From: Bryobacteraceae bacterium
Lineage (GTDB): Bacteria; Acidobacteriota; Terriglobia; Bryobacterales; Bryobacteraceae
DNA: 61,137 nucleotides
Reading direction: 5' to 3'
Assembly (NCBI GenBank): GCA_025927575.1
Contig: JAICLJ010000008.1
Span: 1-61,137 of the forward strand
Shown here piece by piece: positions 26,001 to 35,516 of this stretch. Numbering within the stretch: the stretch's first letter is position 1; each line of letters opens with the position of its first letter. The notes under the pieces are model-generated. The model was not told the origin of the DNA. It was given only the letters and a program-made list of their open reading frames with translations, and did no database searches. A program made the translations under genes and the position numbers.

Positions 26001-28094
26001 CTATTCCTCTTCTTCAGCGTGCGTCATCTGCGATTTGGCAGCGGCGATAATCTTCTCCGCCTGCGGCGCGGGCACATAGTCATAATGGTCGAACTCCATG
26101 TGGAACGATGCGCGGCCCTGCGTCATTGAGATGAGATCGTTCTGATAGCTCAGCATCTCCGACATCGGCGCCAGAGCCCGGATTACTTGCGTGTTGCCCT
26201 TGATATCCATGCCGGCGATGCGTCCGCGCCGTCCGTTAAAATCGCTCATCAGGTCGCCCGCAAAATCCGTAGGCGTCTCCACTTCCACTTTCATGACCGG
26301 CTCGAGAATGGCTGGTTTTGCCTGCTGCATGGCTGCGCGGAATGCCTTCCGGCCAGCCAATTTGAACGCCATTTCAGAAGAATCCACGTCGTGGTAGGAA
26401 CCGTCATAGAGCGTTACCTTGAAGTCCACAACCGGATACCCCGCGACAAAGCCCTGCTCGGCCGCCTCCACGATGCCCTTCTCCACGGCGGGGACGTACT
26501 GTCTGGGGATGGCGCCGCCGAAGATATCGTTGATGAATTCGAATTTCTCGCCGCGTGGCAGCGGTTCCAGCTTAATCCAGCAGTCGCCGAATTGCCCGTG
26601 GCCGCCCGTTTGTTTTTTGTGACGTCCCTGGACCTGAGCCGCGCCGCGCACCGTCTCGCGATAGGGAATTTTCGGCGCATGCAGATCCACGTCCACGTTG
26701 TAGCGGCCCTTCAGCCGGGTGCATACAATTTCGACGTGCTGCTGCCCGTTGCCCGCGAGCAGAAATTCTTTCGTCTGCGGATCGCGGTAGAAACGCAGTG
26801 AAAGATCCTCTTCCAGGATTTTGTGGAGCGCCACACTTAAGCGATCTTCATCGTTGCGGGTTTTCGCCGAGATCGCATAGGCGATCGAAGGCTCGGGCGT
26901 CTGCACGCCCTTAAAGATCACGCAATTCGATTTCTCACAGAGCGTGTCTCCTGTCAATGTGTCCTTCAGCTTGGCGACAAGGCCGATATCTCCGGCGGCA
27001 AGTTCCGGTATGCCCTGCATTTGTTTACCGAACGGGGTGGAAATGTGCCCGAACCGCTCTTGCTGGCTGGTTCGCATGTTCGCGATGCTCGCATCGTTCT
27101 TGAGCGCTCCGGACATCACTTTGAAATATGTCAACCGGCCTGCGAACGGATCCGCCAGGGTCTTGAACACGAACACCGACGTGGCTTCGCCGGGCGTGAC
27201 GCCGCGCTCGACCTGCCGATCACCTTCCATCGCCGTGAGCTTTGTTCCTTCAAGAGGGGAGGGGAGCATCTCTGAAGTGAAATCCAGCAGCAGATCGGTC
27301 CCGATATTTTGAGATGCCGATCCGCAAAGTATGGGAAACAACCGGCGCTCGCGAATCTCGTCCCGCAACCCGGTCACGATGTGTTCCACCGGCAGCGTGC
27401 CCGTTTCGAAGAACTCTTCCATCAGGTCGTCTTTGCCCTCTGCGACCATTTCGACCAGCGCCTCGTGCGCGGCTGTCGCAGCCTCCTGGTATTCCGGCGG
27501 GATATCCGATTCTTGTCCCTTTCCGTTGCCGCCGGCGGAGTAGGAATAGGCCTTCATGCGGATCAGGTCGATGATGCTGTTGAAGTTCTTCTCGGAGCCA
27601 ATCGGCAGTTGAACCGGGATAGCCGAGCGTCCGAAAACATCGTGTACGCTTCCGACGGAGCGCTCGAAATCCGACCGGTCACGATCGAGTTTGTTCACGA
27701 AGAAAACGCAAGGCATTCGAAAATTTTCCGCGAACGCCCATACCTTTTCGGTCGAGACTTCGACGCCGGCGACTCCATCGAGCACCACGACAGCCGTGTC
27801 AGCCGCGATCATGGTGGCTTCAGTTTCATTCAGGAAAATGTTATAGCCCGGCGTGTCGATCACGTTGACCTTGTTTTTCTGCCAGGCAAAGGCGGCAAGC
27901 GAGGAGGAAATGCTTATCTTGCGGCGGATCTCTTCTTCATCGAAATCGGTCACCGCATTGCCGTCATCGGGCGTTGTCAGACGTTCCGTCGCTCCCGCGG
28001 TAAAGAAAAGGGCACAGGCAAGCGACGTCTTCCCCGCATGCCCGTGCCCCACTAGAGCCAGGTTCCGAATATCGGAACTCTCGTAAACTTTCAT
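26001..28094 (-). CDS. elongation factor G-like GTPase (EF-G2 type)
   Basis: 697 residues, full EF-G layout: G1 loop GHGHAGKT (16-23), G3 DTPGY, G4 NKLD, then domains II-V ending LISMTQGRASFHMEFDHYDYVP. The G1 loop GHGHAGKT and the switch region differ from canonical EF-G (AHIDAGKT), marking it as the divergent EF-G2 paralogue common in Acidobacteriota, Bacteroidota and others, whose role in translocation or recycling is unsettled. Preceded by GGGAGG before ATG 28094. It is divergent from a LacI regulator. Confidence 0.9.
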   Translation of the reverse strand: MKVYESSDIRNLALVGHGHAGKTSLACALFFTAGATERLTTPDDGNAVTDFDEEEIRRKISISSSLAAFAWQKNKVNVIDTPGYNIFLNETEATMIAADTAVVVLDGVAGVEVSTEKVWAFAENFRMPCVFFVNKLDRDRSDFERSVGSVHDVFGRSAIPVQLPIGSEKNFNSIIDLIRMKAYSYSAGGNGKGQESDIPPEYQEAATAAHEALVEMVAEGKDDLMEEFFETGTLPVEHIVTGLRDEIRERRLFPILCGSASQNIGTDLLLDFTSEMLPSPLEGTKLTAMEGDRQVERGVTPGEATSVFVFKTLADPFAGRLTYFKVMSGALKNDASIANMRTSQQERFGHISTPFGKQMQGIPELAAGDIGLVAKLKDTLTGDTLCEKSNCVIFKGVQTPEPSIAYAISAKTRNDEDRLSVALHKILEEDLSLRFYRDPQTKEFLLAGNGQQHVEIVCTRLKGRYNVDVDLHAPKIPYRETVRGAAQVQGRHKKQTGGHGQFGDCWIKLEPLPRGEKFEFINDIFGGAIPRQYVPAVEKGIVEAAEQGFVAGYPVVDFKVTLYDGSYHDVDSSEMAFKLAGRKAFRAAMQQAKPAILEPVMKVEVETPTDFAGDLMSDFNGRRGRIAGMDIKGNTQVIRALAPMSEMLSYQNDLISMTQGRASFHMEFDHYDYVPAPQAEKIIAAAKSQMTHAEEEE

Positions 28095-28376
28095 AGGGCA
28101 GCCTCCCGGCCGGTGGTTTCAGACCGACCGTGACCGGAAATGTATCACAGTCGAAATAAGGCCGGGGCCTCAGAGCGAACGTCGGGAAATGGACCGGAAA
28201 AGCATGTCTTTGAATCCAGCAGAGTGCCTGCAGCAGCTAAATCGATAACTGAAACAAATTCAGGCGGTCGAATGGGCAAAGTCCGGCCTACAACGCCATT
28301 GTTTATCGGTGAATCAGGATTTTCTCTGCGAAATATCTAGTCGGTTGAAGTTATCGTTTATGGCATAATCCCGAAT

Positions 28377-29420
28377 ATGCCGGTTCGGATGAAGGACATC
28401 GCGCGCGACCTGGGGATCTCCGTCGTCACCGTGTCAAAGGTATTGCGGGAGCACCCGGATATCAGTCCGGAAACACGGGAACGCGTGTTGAAGCGCATGA
28501 AAGAAGTAAATTACCGACCCAACCTGGCGGCTCGCGCTTTGGTGACCGGGCGTACCTATTTGATGGGCTTGATCGTGCCGGATCTGGTACATCCATTTTT
28601 TGCGGAGGTCGCTCGCGGCATTTCGAAAGGACTCCGCGCAAAAGGCTACAGCCTGGTGATTTCCTCGTCGGATGAAGATCCCGAGCTGGAGCGGCAGGAA
28701 ATAGACCAACTGCTGGCGCGCCGAGTAGACGCGCTGTTCGTGGCATCGGCGCAGTGGACGGTGGAGACATTCCGCCGGATCGAGGAACAAAAGACCCCTT
28801 ACATTTTGATCGACCGCAAGTTTGCCGGGCTGCGAGCCAATTTTGTTGGCGTGGATGATGAAGCTATCGGAACGATTGCGACTGAGCATCTACTCGACAT
28901 GGGCTGCCGCCGGATTGCGCACATCGGCAGCGCGGAAGTAAGCACTGCTGTCGGCCGCATGGAAGGCTATCGCAGCACCATGATCCGCCGCGGAATCGCT
29001 CTGCGCCCGGACTATGTAGTGGCTCGACAGCTGGGCGATGAAATGAGTGAAGAAAGCGGCTATGAGGAGATGAAGAAATTACTTCGGCTCACCCCACGGC
29101 CGGACGGCGTGTTTTGCCAGAACGATCCGACTGCGATGGGCGTGATGCGCGCAATTGTCGACGCCGGACTGCGGATTCCCGATGATATCGCCGTTGTAGG
29201 CTGCGGCAATCTTCGGTATGCGGACTTCCTGCGGGTATCGCTGACGTCCATTGACCAGCAAAGTGAATTGATAGGCGACAACGCCGCGAAACTTGCGCTC
29301 GCATTGATAGAAAAGAAAGGCGACGAGCGACCGAGAACGATTCTACTGGAGCCGAAACTGATTGTTCGCGGGTCCAGTTCGAAGAACTTGAATGGCCACG
29401 TGCCTTCAATACAGGTCTGA
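28377..29420 (+). CDS. LacI-family transcriptional regulator
   Basis: 347 residues. The N-terminal helix-turn-helix MKDIARDLGISVVTVSKVLREHPDISPETRERVLKRMKEVNYRPN is textbook LacI, followed by a periplasmic-binding-type effector domain (LMGLIVPDLVHPFFAEVARGISKGL, VDDEAIGTIATEHLLDMGCRRIAHIG). A sugar effector is expected. It overlaps the convergent IclR gene by 15 bases. No target operator near it stands out. Confidence 0.93.
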   Translation: MPVRMKDIARDLGISVVTVSKVLREHPDISPETRERVLKRMKEVNYRPNLAARALVTGRTYLMGLIVPDLVHPFFAEVARGISKGLRAKGYSLVISSSDEDPELERQEIDQLLARRVDALFVASAQWTVETFRRIEEQKTPYILIDRKFAGLRANFVGVDDEAIGTIATEHLLDMGCRRIAHIGSAEVSTAVGRMEGYRSTMIRRGIALRPDYVVARQLGDEMSEESGYEEMKKLLRLTPRPDGVFCQNDPTAMGVMRAIVDAGLRIPDDIAVVGCGNLRYADFLRVSLTSIDQQSELIGDNAAKLALALIEKKGDERPRTILLEPKLIVRGSSSKNLNGHVPSIQV

Positions 29421-30233
29421 TTGCTGCGTCCCGTTCCGTGCGACTGTGGCGACGGCCTGCCGGCCATGCAACAGGCCCAGCGCCGCCGTGATCGCGCCTG
29501 CATGCTTCCTGATCACCGGAACGAGTTTTCGTTCCTGGCCGTCATTCACGCCGCCGGCCAGGATAGGCACTCCCAGCACGGCGAGAATACCGATGGCGGG
29601 ATTGCCAACAACACAAGAGACATCAACGCCCGTGCGCCGGCGGCTTTCGGCCAGATGAAAGCCGGCTTTACGGATCTTCGCCAGTTCAGCGCGTAGCGTG
29701 TCACGCTCAACGGCGGTCATTTTGGAATAAACAGCATCTCCGCTGAGGAAGCGCTGCTGTTCTTCACGGTCCAGAAATGCAATCAGCACGCGGCCCGAAG
29801 TGGTGTTGAGCGGCTGCGCCCGGTAGCCCACTTCGATCGAGAGCCTTACGGGATCGGGACTTTCCGCCTGCGCGACAACCGTTAACTGCGAGCCGTTCAG
29901 CACACTCAGATGGCACGATTCCCGAAGTGAATCGGACAGTTCTCGCATAGGAATCGCCGATGCCCGCAGCAACTGGTCGACGGGTGAATGCGTATGCGCC
30001 AATTCATAGAGCCTCAGGGTCAACTGATAACCGCCTGAAACCGGGTCGCGAGCGATATAGGATCGTTTCTCGAGCGCATCGATCATTCGAAACAACTCGC
30101 TGGACGTCCGGTTCAAAGCGCGCGCGAGGTCGGCGAGCGACTGGGGCACGGGAGCGACGGCGAGCGCTTCCAGAATATCGAGCCCCTTCTCCAGCGCGGG
30201 CACGAAGTAGGTTGGTGAAGCTTTCTTCTTCAT
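29406..30233 (-). CDS. IclR-family transcriptional regulator
   Basis: 275 residues: winged-helix domain (FVPALEKGLDILEALAVAPVPQSLADLARALNRTSSELFRMIDALEKRSYI, in blocks) and the IclR effector domain (LRESCHLSVLNGSQLTVVAQ, VGYRAQPLNTTSGRVLIAFLD). The effector is unknown; IclR proteins commonly control aromatic or sugar-acid catabolism. Its gene end interleaves with the LacI gene, a typical convergent overlap. Confidence 0.9.
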   Translation of the reverse strand: MKKKASPTYFVPALEKGLDILEALAVAPVPQSLADLARALNRTSSELFRMIDALEKRSYIARDPVSGGYQLTLRLYELAHTHSPVDQLLRASAIPMRELSDSLRESCHLSVLNGSQLTVVAQAESPDPVRLSIEVGYRAQPLNTTSGRVLIAFLDREEQQRFLSGDAVYSKMTAVERDTLRAELAKIRKAGFHLAESRRRTGVDVSCVVGNPAIGILAVLGVPILAGGVNDGQERKLVPVIRKHAGAITAALGLLHGRQAVATVARNGTQQSDLY

Positions 30234-30348
30234 TCAAACCGAGTGGAGGAGCTTTTGCCGGAATGGCGAAAAGGTTCCAGACAAGCGAAAACTATCATGC
30301 CATAAGGAGCCATGCTGAGAGCACGAACTCGGTCCGAAAAATTCTCTA

Positions 30349-30377
30349 TTGACTTGCGAAGCAAATCGTACTAAATA
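30349..30377 (+). promoter_or_regulatory. candidate promoter of the BlaI-M56 operon
   Basis: -35 TTGACT (30349-30354), 17-base spacer, -10 TAAATA (30372-30377). The -35 matches the sigma-70 consensus at five of six positions; the -10 is weak (three of six). The predicted transcription start is at or near 30384, the A of the ATG, so the mRNA may be leaderless; no Shine-Dalgarno is seen. Confidence 0.45.
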
Positions 30378-30384
30378 GTTAGTA
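30369..30384 (+). promoter_or_regulatory. BlaI/MecI-type operator over -10 and start codon
   Basis: TACTAA-ATAG-TTAGTA is a perfect 6-bp inverted repeat with a four-base spacer, matching the TACTA...TAGTA type operators of BlaI-family repressors. It covers the -10 element and the first base of the blaI-like ATG, so bound repressor would block its own operon. Confidence 0.65.
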
Positions 30385-30758
30385 TGCGACCTCGAAGCAA
30401 GACTCTGACTGAACAGGAACTCGAAATCATGAAAATCGTGTGGGATCGCGGCAATGCAACGGTGCGGGATGTGTACGAAACGTTGCTGGAGCGCCGCCGC
30501 GTCGCTTACACCTCCGTGATGACGATGATGAACATCCTCGAACAAAAGGGCCATCTGAAGCGGAAACAGGTGGACCGGGCCTATCTTTACGAATCGACGA
30601 AACCGCGCGCGCAGGTGACGCGTGGCATGGTGCGTGAATTCGTGGACCGAGTGTTTAACGGCTCGGCCGAGCCGCTGCTTCTCCACCTCGTCGAGGATGA
30701 GAAGCTGACCGAGAAAGATCTCGACGAAATGAAGCGAATAATCAGGAGGAAAGCATGA
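30384..30758 (+). CDS. BlaI/MecI/CopY-family repressor
   Basis: 124 residues: winged helix LTEQELEIMKIVWDRGNATVRDVYETLLERRRVAYTSVMTMMNILEQKGHLKRK (in blocks) and a C-terminal dimer helix set. The protease-cleavage region typical of BlaI is present between wing and dimer domains. It sits four bases inside the following M56 sensor gene (ATGA overlap) and probably represses both genes via the operator at 30369-30384. Confidence 0.92.
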   Translation: MRPRSKTLTEQELEIMKIVWDRGNATVRDVYETLLERRRVAYTSVMTMMNILEQKGHLKRKQVDRAYLYESTKPRAQVTRGMVREFVDRVFNGSAEPLLLHLVEDEKLTEKDLDEMKRIIRRKA

Positions 30759-32041
30759 CCGTTCTTATCAATCTCATCGCGTACGCATGCCAGGTGCTCG
30801 CGATCGTCGCGGTGGCCGGCGTCACATTGAATTTGCTGCGGCTGCGCGATCCGCGCTACCGCCTGGGGCTTCTGCAAGGCGTCTTGGCCACTTGTTTGTT
30901 GTTGCCCTGGTTGGAGCCGTTCGTCGCGACCGAACAGGGAAGCGTGTCCGCGTGGACACTGAGTGCAACCGCCATCGGAACAGGTTCGGCGGTACAGCAC
31001 AGCAGCTTCGATTGGGGCTTCTGGCTGCTCGCGATTCTTTGCGCCGGGGCGATCCTGCGTCTGGGGCTGGTGGCGATCGGGCTCATTCGGCTGCGGAGCC
31101 GCCGGTTATCGGGCCGACAAGTACACGGCGCTTATAACGCTTTAGCGGTGCGCGTGGGAGTCCGAGCTGAGTATCTGGCCGTTTCGGACGTTTCGGGGCC
31201 GGCGACATACGGTTGGTTGAAACCAGTGGTGCTGCTGCCGGAGCGCTTCGCCGGCAATGAGGCGATCGTCTGTCATGAGCTTATTCATATCCGTCGTCGA
31301 CACTGGCTCTTTGTGCTTATCGAACAGGTTATCCGTTCGGTGTTCTGGTTCCACCCGGCCATCTGGTGGCTGGTCGACCAGATCCAACTGGCGCGGGAAC
31401 AGGTCGTCGACCGAGAGGCTGTCCGCCTGCTCGGGGCGCGTGAACCGTATCTCGAAGCACTACTGACTGTCGCATCGGCCCAGGTCGGACTGGATTGGAT
31501 GATGAGCCCCGCGTTTTTGCGCAAACGCTTTTTGCGTTCCCGAATTCATTTGCTAACCACTAACGGCACCGAATCCCGGAAGCGGCTGCTTTCGGCTGCC
31601 GCCGGATTGGCAATGCTCACGGCGCTTGCGGTATGGACCGGCGCCCGATTAATGCCGCTGCAGGCCGAGGCCGCCCCGGTTCCCTCCAATAGCTCCACAA
31701 GTACTACCAGCGTTCCGCCACAATCGAGCACGGCAAAGCAAGATTCTCCGAAATCGATTCGCGTGAGCGGCGCAAAGCAAGAGGAGAAGCTCACCAAAAA
31801 GGTGATGCCGAAATACCCGGTTGAAGCGAAGAAGAAACACGTGCAGGGGAAAGTGTTTCTCGACGTGACGATCAGCAAGGAAGGCCGGGTGGAATCCACG
31901 CGTCTCGTGAGCGGTCCGCCGCTTCTGGTGCAGTCTGCTGTCGATGCGGTTAAACAGTGGGAGTACAAGCCGACGCTGCTGAACGGCCAACCGGTCGAAG
32001 TCGAATCGGAGGTGTTGGTGCATTACACGCTGACGAAGTAA
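30755..32041 (+). CDS. BlaR1-like M56 metallopeptidase fused to TonB C-terminal domain
   Basis: 428 residues. Membrane segments at about 1-25, 35-55 and 85-110 precede the zinc-protease motif HELIH (His174, Glu175, His178) and the second M56 block. A further membrane segment (about 275-295) is followed by a Ser/Pro-rich linker and a TonB C-terminal domain (about 348-428: VMPKYPVEAKKKHVQGKV to LVHYTLTK). Instead of the beta-lactam sensor of BlaR1, the periplasmic part is a TonB domain, a combination common in Acidobacteriota. It likely cleaves BlaI in response to a signal and may contact outer-membrane receptors. Confidence 0.87.
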   Translation: MTVLINLIAYACQVLAIVAVAGVTLNLLRLRDPRYRLGLLQGVLATCLLLPWLEPFVATEQGSVSAWTLSATAIGTGSAVQHSSFDWGFWLLAILCAGAILRLGLVAIGLIRLRSRRLSGRQVHGAYNALAVRVGVRAEYLAVSDVSGPATYGWLKPVVLLPERFAGNEAIVCHELIHIRRRHWLFVLIEQVIRSVFWFHPAIWWLVDQIQLAREQVVDREAVRLLGAREPYLEALLTVASAQVGLDWMMSPAFLRKRFLRSRIHLLTTNGTESRKRLLSAAAGLAMLTALAVWTGARLMPLQAEAAPVPSNSSTSTTSVPPQSSTAKQDSPKSIRVSGAKQEEKLTKKVMPKYPVEAKKKHVQGKVFLDVTISKEGRVESTRLVSGPPLLVQSAVDAVKQWEYKPTLLNGQPVEVESEVLVHYTLTK

Positions 32042-32069
32042 ATCGCGGCAGTTTAATTCATAATTGCCA

Positions 32070-33068
32070 TCAGGGAAGGAGCGCTTCGCAAATGCGATCG
32101 ATTTCTTCGGAGCGCTCTTCTACCAGCCGGTCAACCTGCACTCGCAGTTCTTCCAGATTTTCAGGTGTTGCGTTATCGAGCGATGAATTCCGTTCATTCA
32201 GCCTCGTTTGCAGCCGGAAATAGCGATCCGTTCCGTCTGGACGCGCCGGCAGCAGACTCCGCAATTGGTACTCGACGGTGCTGCTCACGCCGTCCAGCAC
32301 GGTATCCAGAATGGGCCGAGCCCACTGAACGACACCCCAATCCTCCGCTTTCGCGAAGCTTACGGGGGGATTGCTCTTGCCGGCGCCGAGCGATACGAGC
32401 GTGATGTCGGCTGCGTTGGAATAGTTGACACGCGTCTCCGCGTACGCGCAAGCGGCGGGATTGTTCGCGAAGACGCCGCCGTCAATCAGCGCATGATAGT
32501 CGCTGGTTCCGGGGATCGGAATCCGTTCCGGTGGGAAATAGGTGGGCGCCGCAGAAGTCGATCGAGCCACAACGTGCATAGGGAAGTCGTAATCCGGCCG
32601 TTTTTGGGCCATCGTGCTGCGGAAGAAGAATGGGGTATGCCGTTCGAGCTCATAGCTTGGGATAAGGACCGACGTTGTCGCATCTTTTAGCCGAGCATCG
32701 CCAAAGAAATTCGCAAAAACCTTCTCCACTGTACGGTCCGGATAGCGGGACCCAATGAGACCGTTCAGGCTTGTGAGACGGCGCCGGAACGAAGTAGAGA
32801 AGATAACGGGCCCGAGCTGCCTGTAAAACTCCATCATCTCGGCAGCGCTGTGTGCCGGTTGTCGGGGATCTCCTGAGGGCTTCGTAAGGCCCAGCACCAG
32901 AATTCCGCCCGTGGATGTGCCGGCCATGATGTCGAAGAGCGCCGATACCGGTTTCCCTGCCCGGTGTTCGAGTTCATTCAATATTCGCGCCGGAATGATG
33001 CCCCGTATTCCTCCGCCATCGATGGAGAGGACGCGGATGGGCCGTGCGCCGTTTGTGTCGCTCGTCAT
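32070..33068 (-). CDS. patatin-like phospholipase/acyl hydrolase
   Basis: 332 residues. DGGGIRGIIPARIL (oxyanion), GTSTGG (nucleophile Ser in GxSxG), and IDGGVFANNPA (catalytic Asp) give the full Ser-Asp dyad. No signal peptide, so cytoplasmic. Patatins deacylate phospholipids; some act in defence, but no defence partner is next to this one. Confidence 0.9.
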   Translation of the reverse strand: MTSDTNGARPIRVLSIDGGGIRGIIPARILNELEHRAGKPVSALFDIMAGTSTGGILVLGLTKPSGDPRQPAHSAAEMMEFYRQLGPVIFSTSFRRRLTSLNGLIGSRYPDRTVEKVFANFFGDARLKDATTSVLIPSYELERHTPFFFRSTMAQKRPDYDFPMHVVARSTSAAPTYFPPERIPIPGTSDYHALIDGGVFANNPAACAYAETRVNYSNAADITLVSLGAGKSNPPVSFAKAEDWGVVQWARPILDTVLDGVSSTVEYQLRSLLPARPDGTDRYFRLQTRLNERNSSLDNATPENLEELRVQVDRLVEERSEEIDRICEALLP

Positions 33069-33342
33069 GTGTCGATTGGCCTTCGTTCCACGGCAAGTCT
33101 AACCGGCTCGGGTGGGCAATTCGCGTCCGAAGCGCCGTATTGGCGCTCGCGAGCCATTGCTGCCAAAAGACTTGTGCAACAGGCAAGTTTTCAAACTTTG
33201 CTGTGAACGAATTTGGCACGATTCGTGCTTGGAACTTCTACAGAGTTTCTACCGTCACATTGCTAACGAGATTTTCAGCGGTCTCCGCAGTCCCGCTGAA
33301 TAGCAGGAGGAAGCGGTCGATAAGAAGCATCAGGGGAAGTAT

Positions 33343-33975
33343 ATGGACATCATCGGCGACCGTAAATTTGTAGAATTACCGGGCGGCAAGATGCACGAGT
33401 TACCGCCTTTACTGGTACACGGCGTCCCGAATGTGACGCGGCTCGACAAGATGATGGATGTCGCAAACGAGATCATCTGCCAGGAAGATATGCTCGCTGC
33501 GATACCGGAGGAGGCTAGCGGGGCGGCCGAAGAGATCGAACGAAGGAAACTGGATCTGGCCTTGAATCTGGTTGACCAGTATCTAGGCATTCTCACTCAC
33601 TGGAAATGGGGAGACTCGGTTCTCGAATGGATTCGGCAGTGCGAAATTACATTCGGGTCCCGACAGGATTTACGCACGGTGCTGCGAAACGATCTCTGGC
33701 CGCACGCAGGGCGATGCAGCTTCGTTACGCTCCTGGAGGACAAATCGATCCCAACGGATGGCGTGGACCTCGAAAAAGCCGTGGGGTTGCGCTTAGCCTT
33801 TCGGCAGATGCCCCCTATACGTTGCTGCTCCGATCAATTCCTGTTCTATCTGAACAATTCCGTGGCGTCGACGGCGTACCAGACGTGGTCCAGCATGACG
33901 CCTGCGCCAGTTTCTTCATTGCCGCCCGAACGTTTCGCGTTCGAGGTGGTGAACATGTCCGTGGATATCCATTAG
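33343..33975 (+). CDS. hypothetical protein
   Basis: 210 residues with no motif I recognise. The N-terminal 25 residues are polar, the centre is helical (EEIERRKLDLALNLVDQYLGIL), and the C-terminal part has three Cys (AGRCSFV, RCCSDQF) and a hydrophobic, beta-like finish. No signal or membrane segment. It converges with the methyltransferase gene with a four-base overlap. Confidence 0.5.
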   Translation: MDIIGDRKFVELPGGKMHELPPLLVHGVPNVTRLDKMMDVANEIICQEDMLAAIPEEASGAAEEIERRKLDLALNLVDQYLGILTHWKWGDSVLEWIRQCEITFGSRQDLRTVLRNDLWPHAGRCSFVTLLEDKSIPTDGVDLEKAVGLRLAFRQMPPIRCCSDQFLFYLNNSVASTAYQTWSSMTPAPVSSLPPERFAFEVVNMSVDIH

Positions 33976-35447
33976 CCGGTCGCGGGTAATTCCAGAAACC
34001 CGCCGGATCCAAGCCTTCGGACGAGCCGTAGCACTTCCGCCTGGGCGACGCCGGCGTCAGCGCCCGCTTCGGCAGCCAGAGCGGCAGCCTGCTCACGCAC
34101 CGAACGGCTTCCGTCCAGCCGGCAGACGACGCTGGCAACCGGAGGCTCTAACGCCAGCGAAGAAGCCAGCCCCTCCACCAGATCGATACGCTGCATGGTT
34201 GGCTGCCAGCCGCCATCTCGCGCCGTCAGTTCCTGGCGGAGGCGAACTCGTGAAGTTAGGGCAGGCTTCCAGTCGAGCAACTGCTCATCGGTTGCCCAGG
34301 CCGCAAGGTCCTGCCCCGCGAAGCGGGCAACTACGTCATCACCGAAACACTCCTTAGGCGGATGAGGAATATCCTCGATTCTTACCCAATTCGATCCGGC
34401 TTTGCGGCGCATCGCCATGAGTCCGCCATGCACTGCGGTGACATTGCGCTCGCGGTAATATGCCAGACGCTGCTCGAAGATCTCGATATCCCGCTCCGGA
34501 TGGAGAGGATTGGCCTCAAATAGGCGTTCGTGAGCATACTTTGCCGCGCCGAACTCAAAGCCCTTGATGACGAAGACATCGCAGCCGTTGCCCGTGAACC
34601 ATTCGTCAAGGCGATCCTGCCAGCGCTGGCCTTTGACTTCCACCCACTCACACATCATCTGGAAGAAGCCACCCTCTAGCAGATATTTCGGCGCTTCCCG
34701 CGCCAGCATACGCGAAAACCCATCGAGTTCCAATGGGCTGTCGCAGAAAACGAATTGCCGCTCTGCGCTCACGAAGAACGGCGGATTGGCGACAATCAAG
34801 TCGAATTGGCGCCCCTCGGCCGGCGCGAGCGCGTCTCCCACTTCGAAATCGACGTTTTCGATCCCATTCAGCGCGGCGTTGAAGCGAGCAAACTCGATTG
34901 CGCGCGGGTTAATATCCGTACCGAGGACATGCTTGGCCGACCCGGCCAGCAGTAGAGCCAGCGGACCGCAACCGGTGCCGAGATCGAACACATTCGCTCC
35001 GCGTTTTCGCAGCATGAAACGCGATACGGTCAACGTGGTGGGATTCGGCAGCAGCACCAGATCCGGCAGGAGCTCGACTTCCATGTTCGTAATCTGGTCG
35101 GAAACCAGCACAAGATTCTCAAGTGGCGCCACCATGCAAGCCGGCTTTGCCACACCGCCCTTCACTTCGAGCATTTCGGCATCTTGCATGAGGCCGAAGA
35201 TTGCCCCGGGAATGCATTGCCGCAGTAGCGCTTCGTCCGCGGGCTGCCCGAGATAGAAAATCCTTGCCAACTGGTGAAGCGCTGTCGCTTCTTGAGTTTT
35301 GTGAAGAAGGAAATGCAGGTTCCGAAGCTTTCGCCAGGGAAGCTCGCTCAGTTCCAGCGTGTCGCGCAAAGCTTCGCGTGTATAGCCGGAATCGGAAAAG
35401 AATGTGCCGATCCGGCGCAGTGATCCGGGCGCGATGAGGCGAGGCAT
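33972..35447 (-). CDS. class I SAM methyltransferase (NPPF type)
   Basis: 491 residues from ATG 35447; the longer open frame upstream runs antisense through aconitase and is rejected. After an N-terminal region of about 170 residues the methyltransferase core has [37 protein letters not shown], and VANPPFFV, the NPPY/F motif of methylases acting on N atoms (adenine, guanine or glutamine). The overall plan resembles RsmC/PrmC-like proteins, with an extra C-terminal domain of about 120 residues. Substrate not assignable. Confidence 0.8.
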   Translation of the reverse strand: MPRLIAPGSLRRIGTFFSDSGYTREALRDTLELSELPWRKLRNLHFLLHKTQEATALHQLARIFYLGQPADEALLRQCIPGAIFGLMQDAEMLEVKGGVAKPACMVAPLENLVLVSDQITNMEVELLPDLVLLPNPTTLTVSRFMLRKRGANVFDLGTGCGPLALLLAGSAKHVLGTDINPRAIEFARFNAALNGIENVDFEVGDALAPAEGRQFDLIVANPPFFVSAERQFVFCDSPLELDGFSRMLAREAPKYLLEGGFFQMMCEWVEVKGQRWQDRLDEWFTGNGCDVFVIKGFEFGAAKYAHERLFEANPLHPERDIEIFEQRLAYYRERNVTAVHGGLMAMRRKAGSNWVRIEDIPHPPKECFGDDVVARFAGQDLAAWATDEQLLDWKPALTSRVRLRQELTARDGGWQPTMQRIDLVEGLASSLALEPPVASVVCRLDGSRSVREQAAALAAEAGADAGVAQAEVLRLVRRLGSGGFLELPATG

Positions 35448-35516
35448 GCGCGCATTGTAGCGGATAACGCGTTCCGTGCATCTTCGCGCGACGGCATTTG
35501 CCGTAAACTGAAAGCA

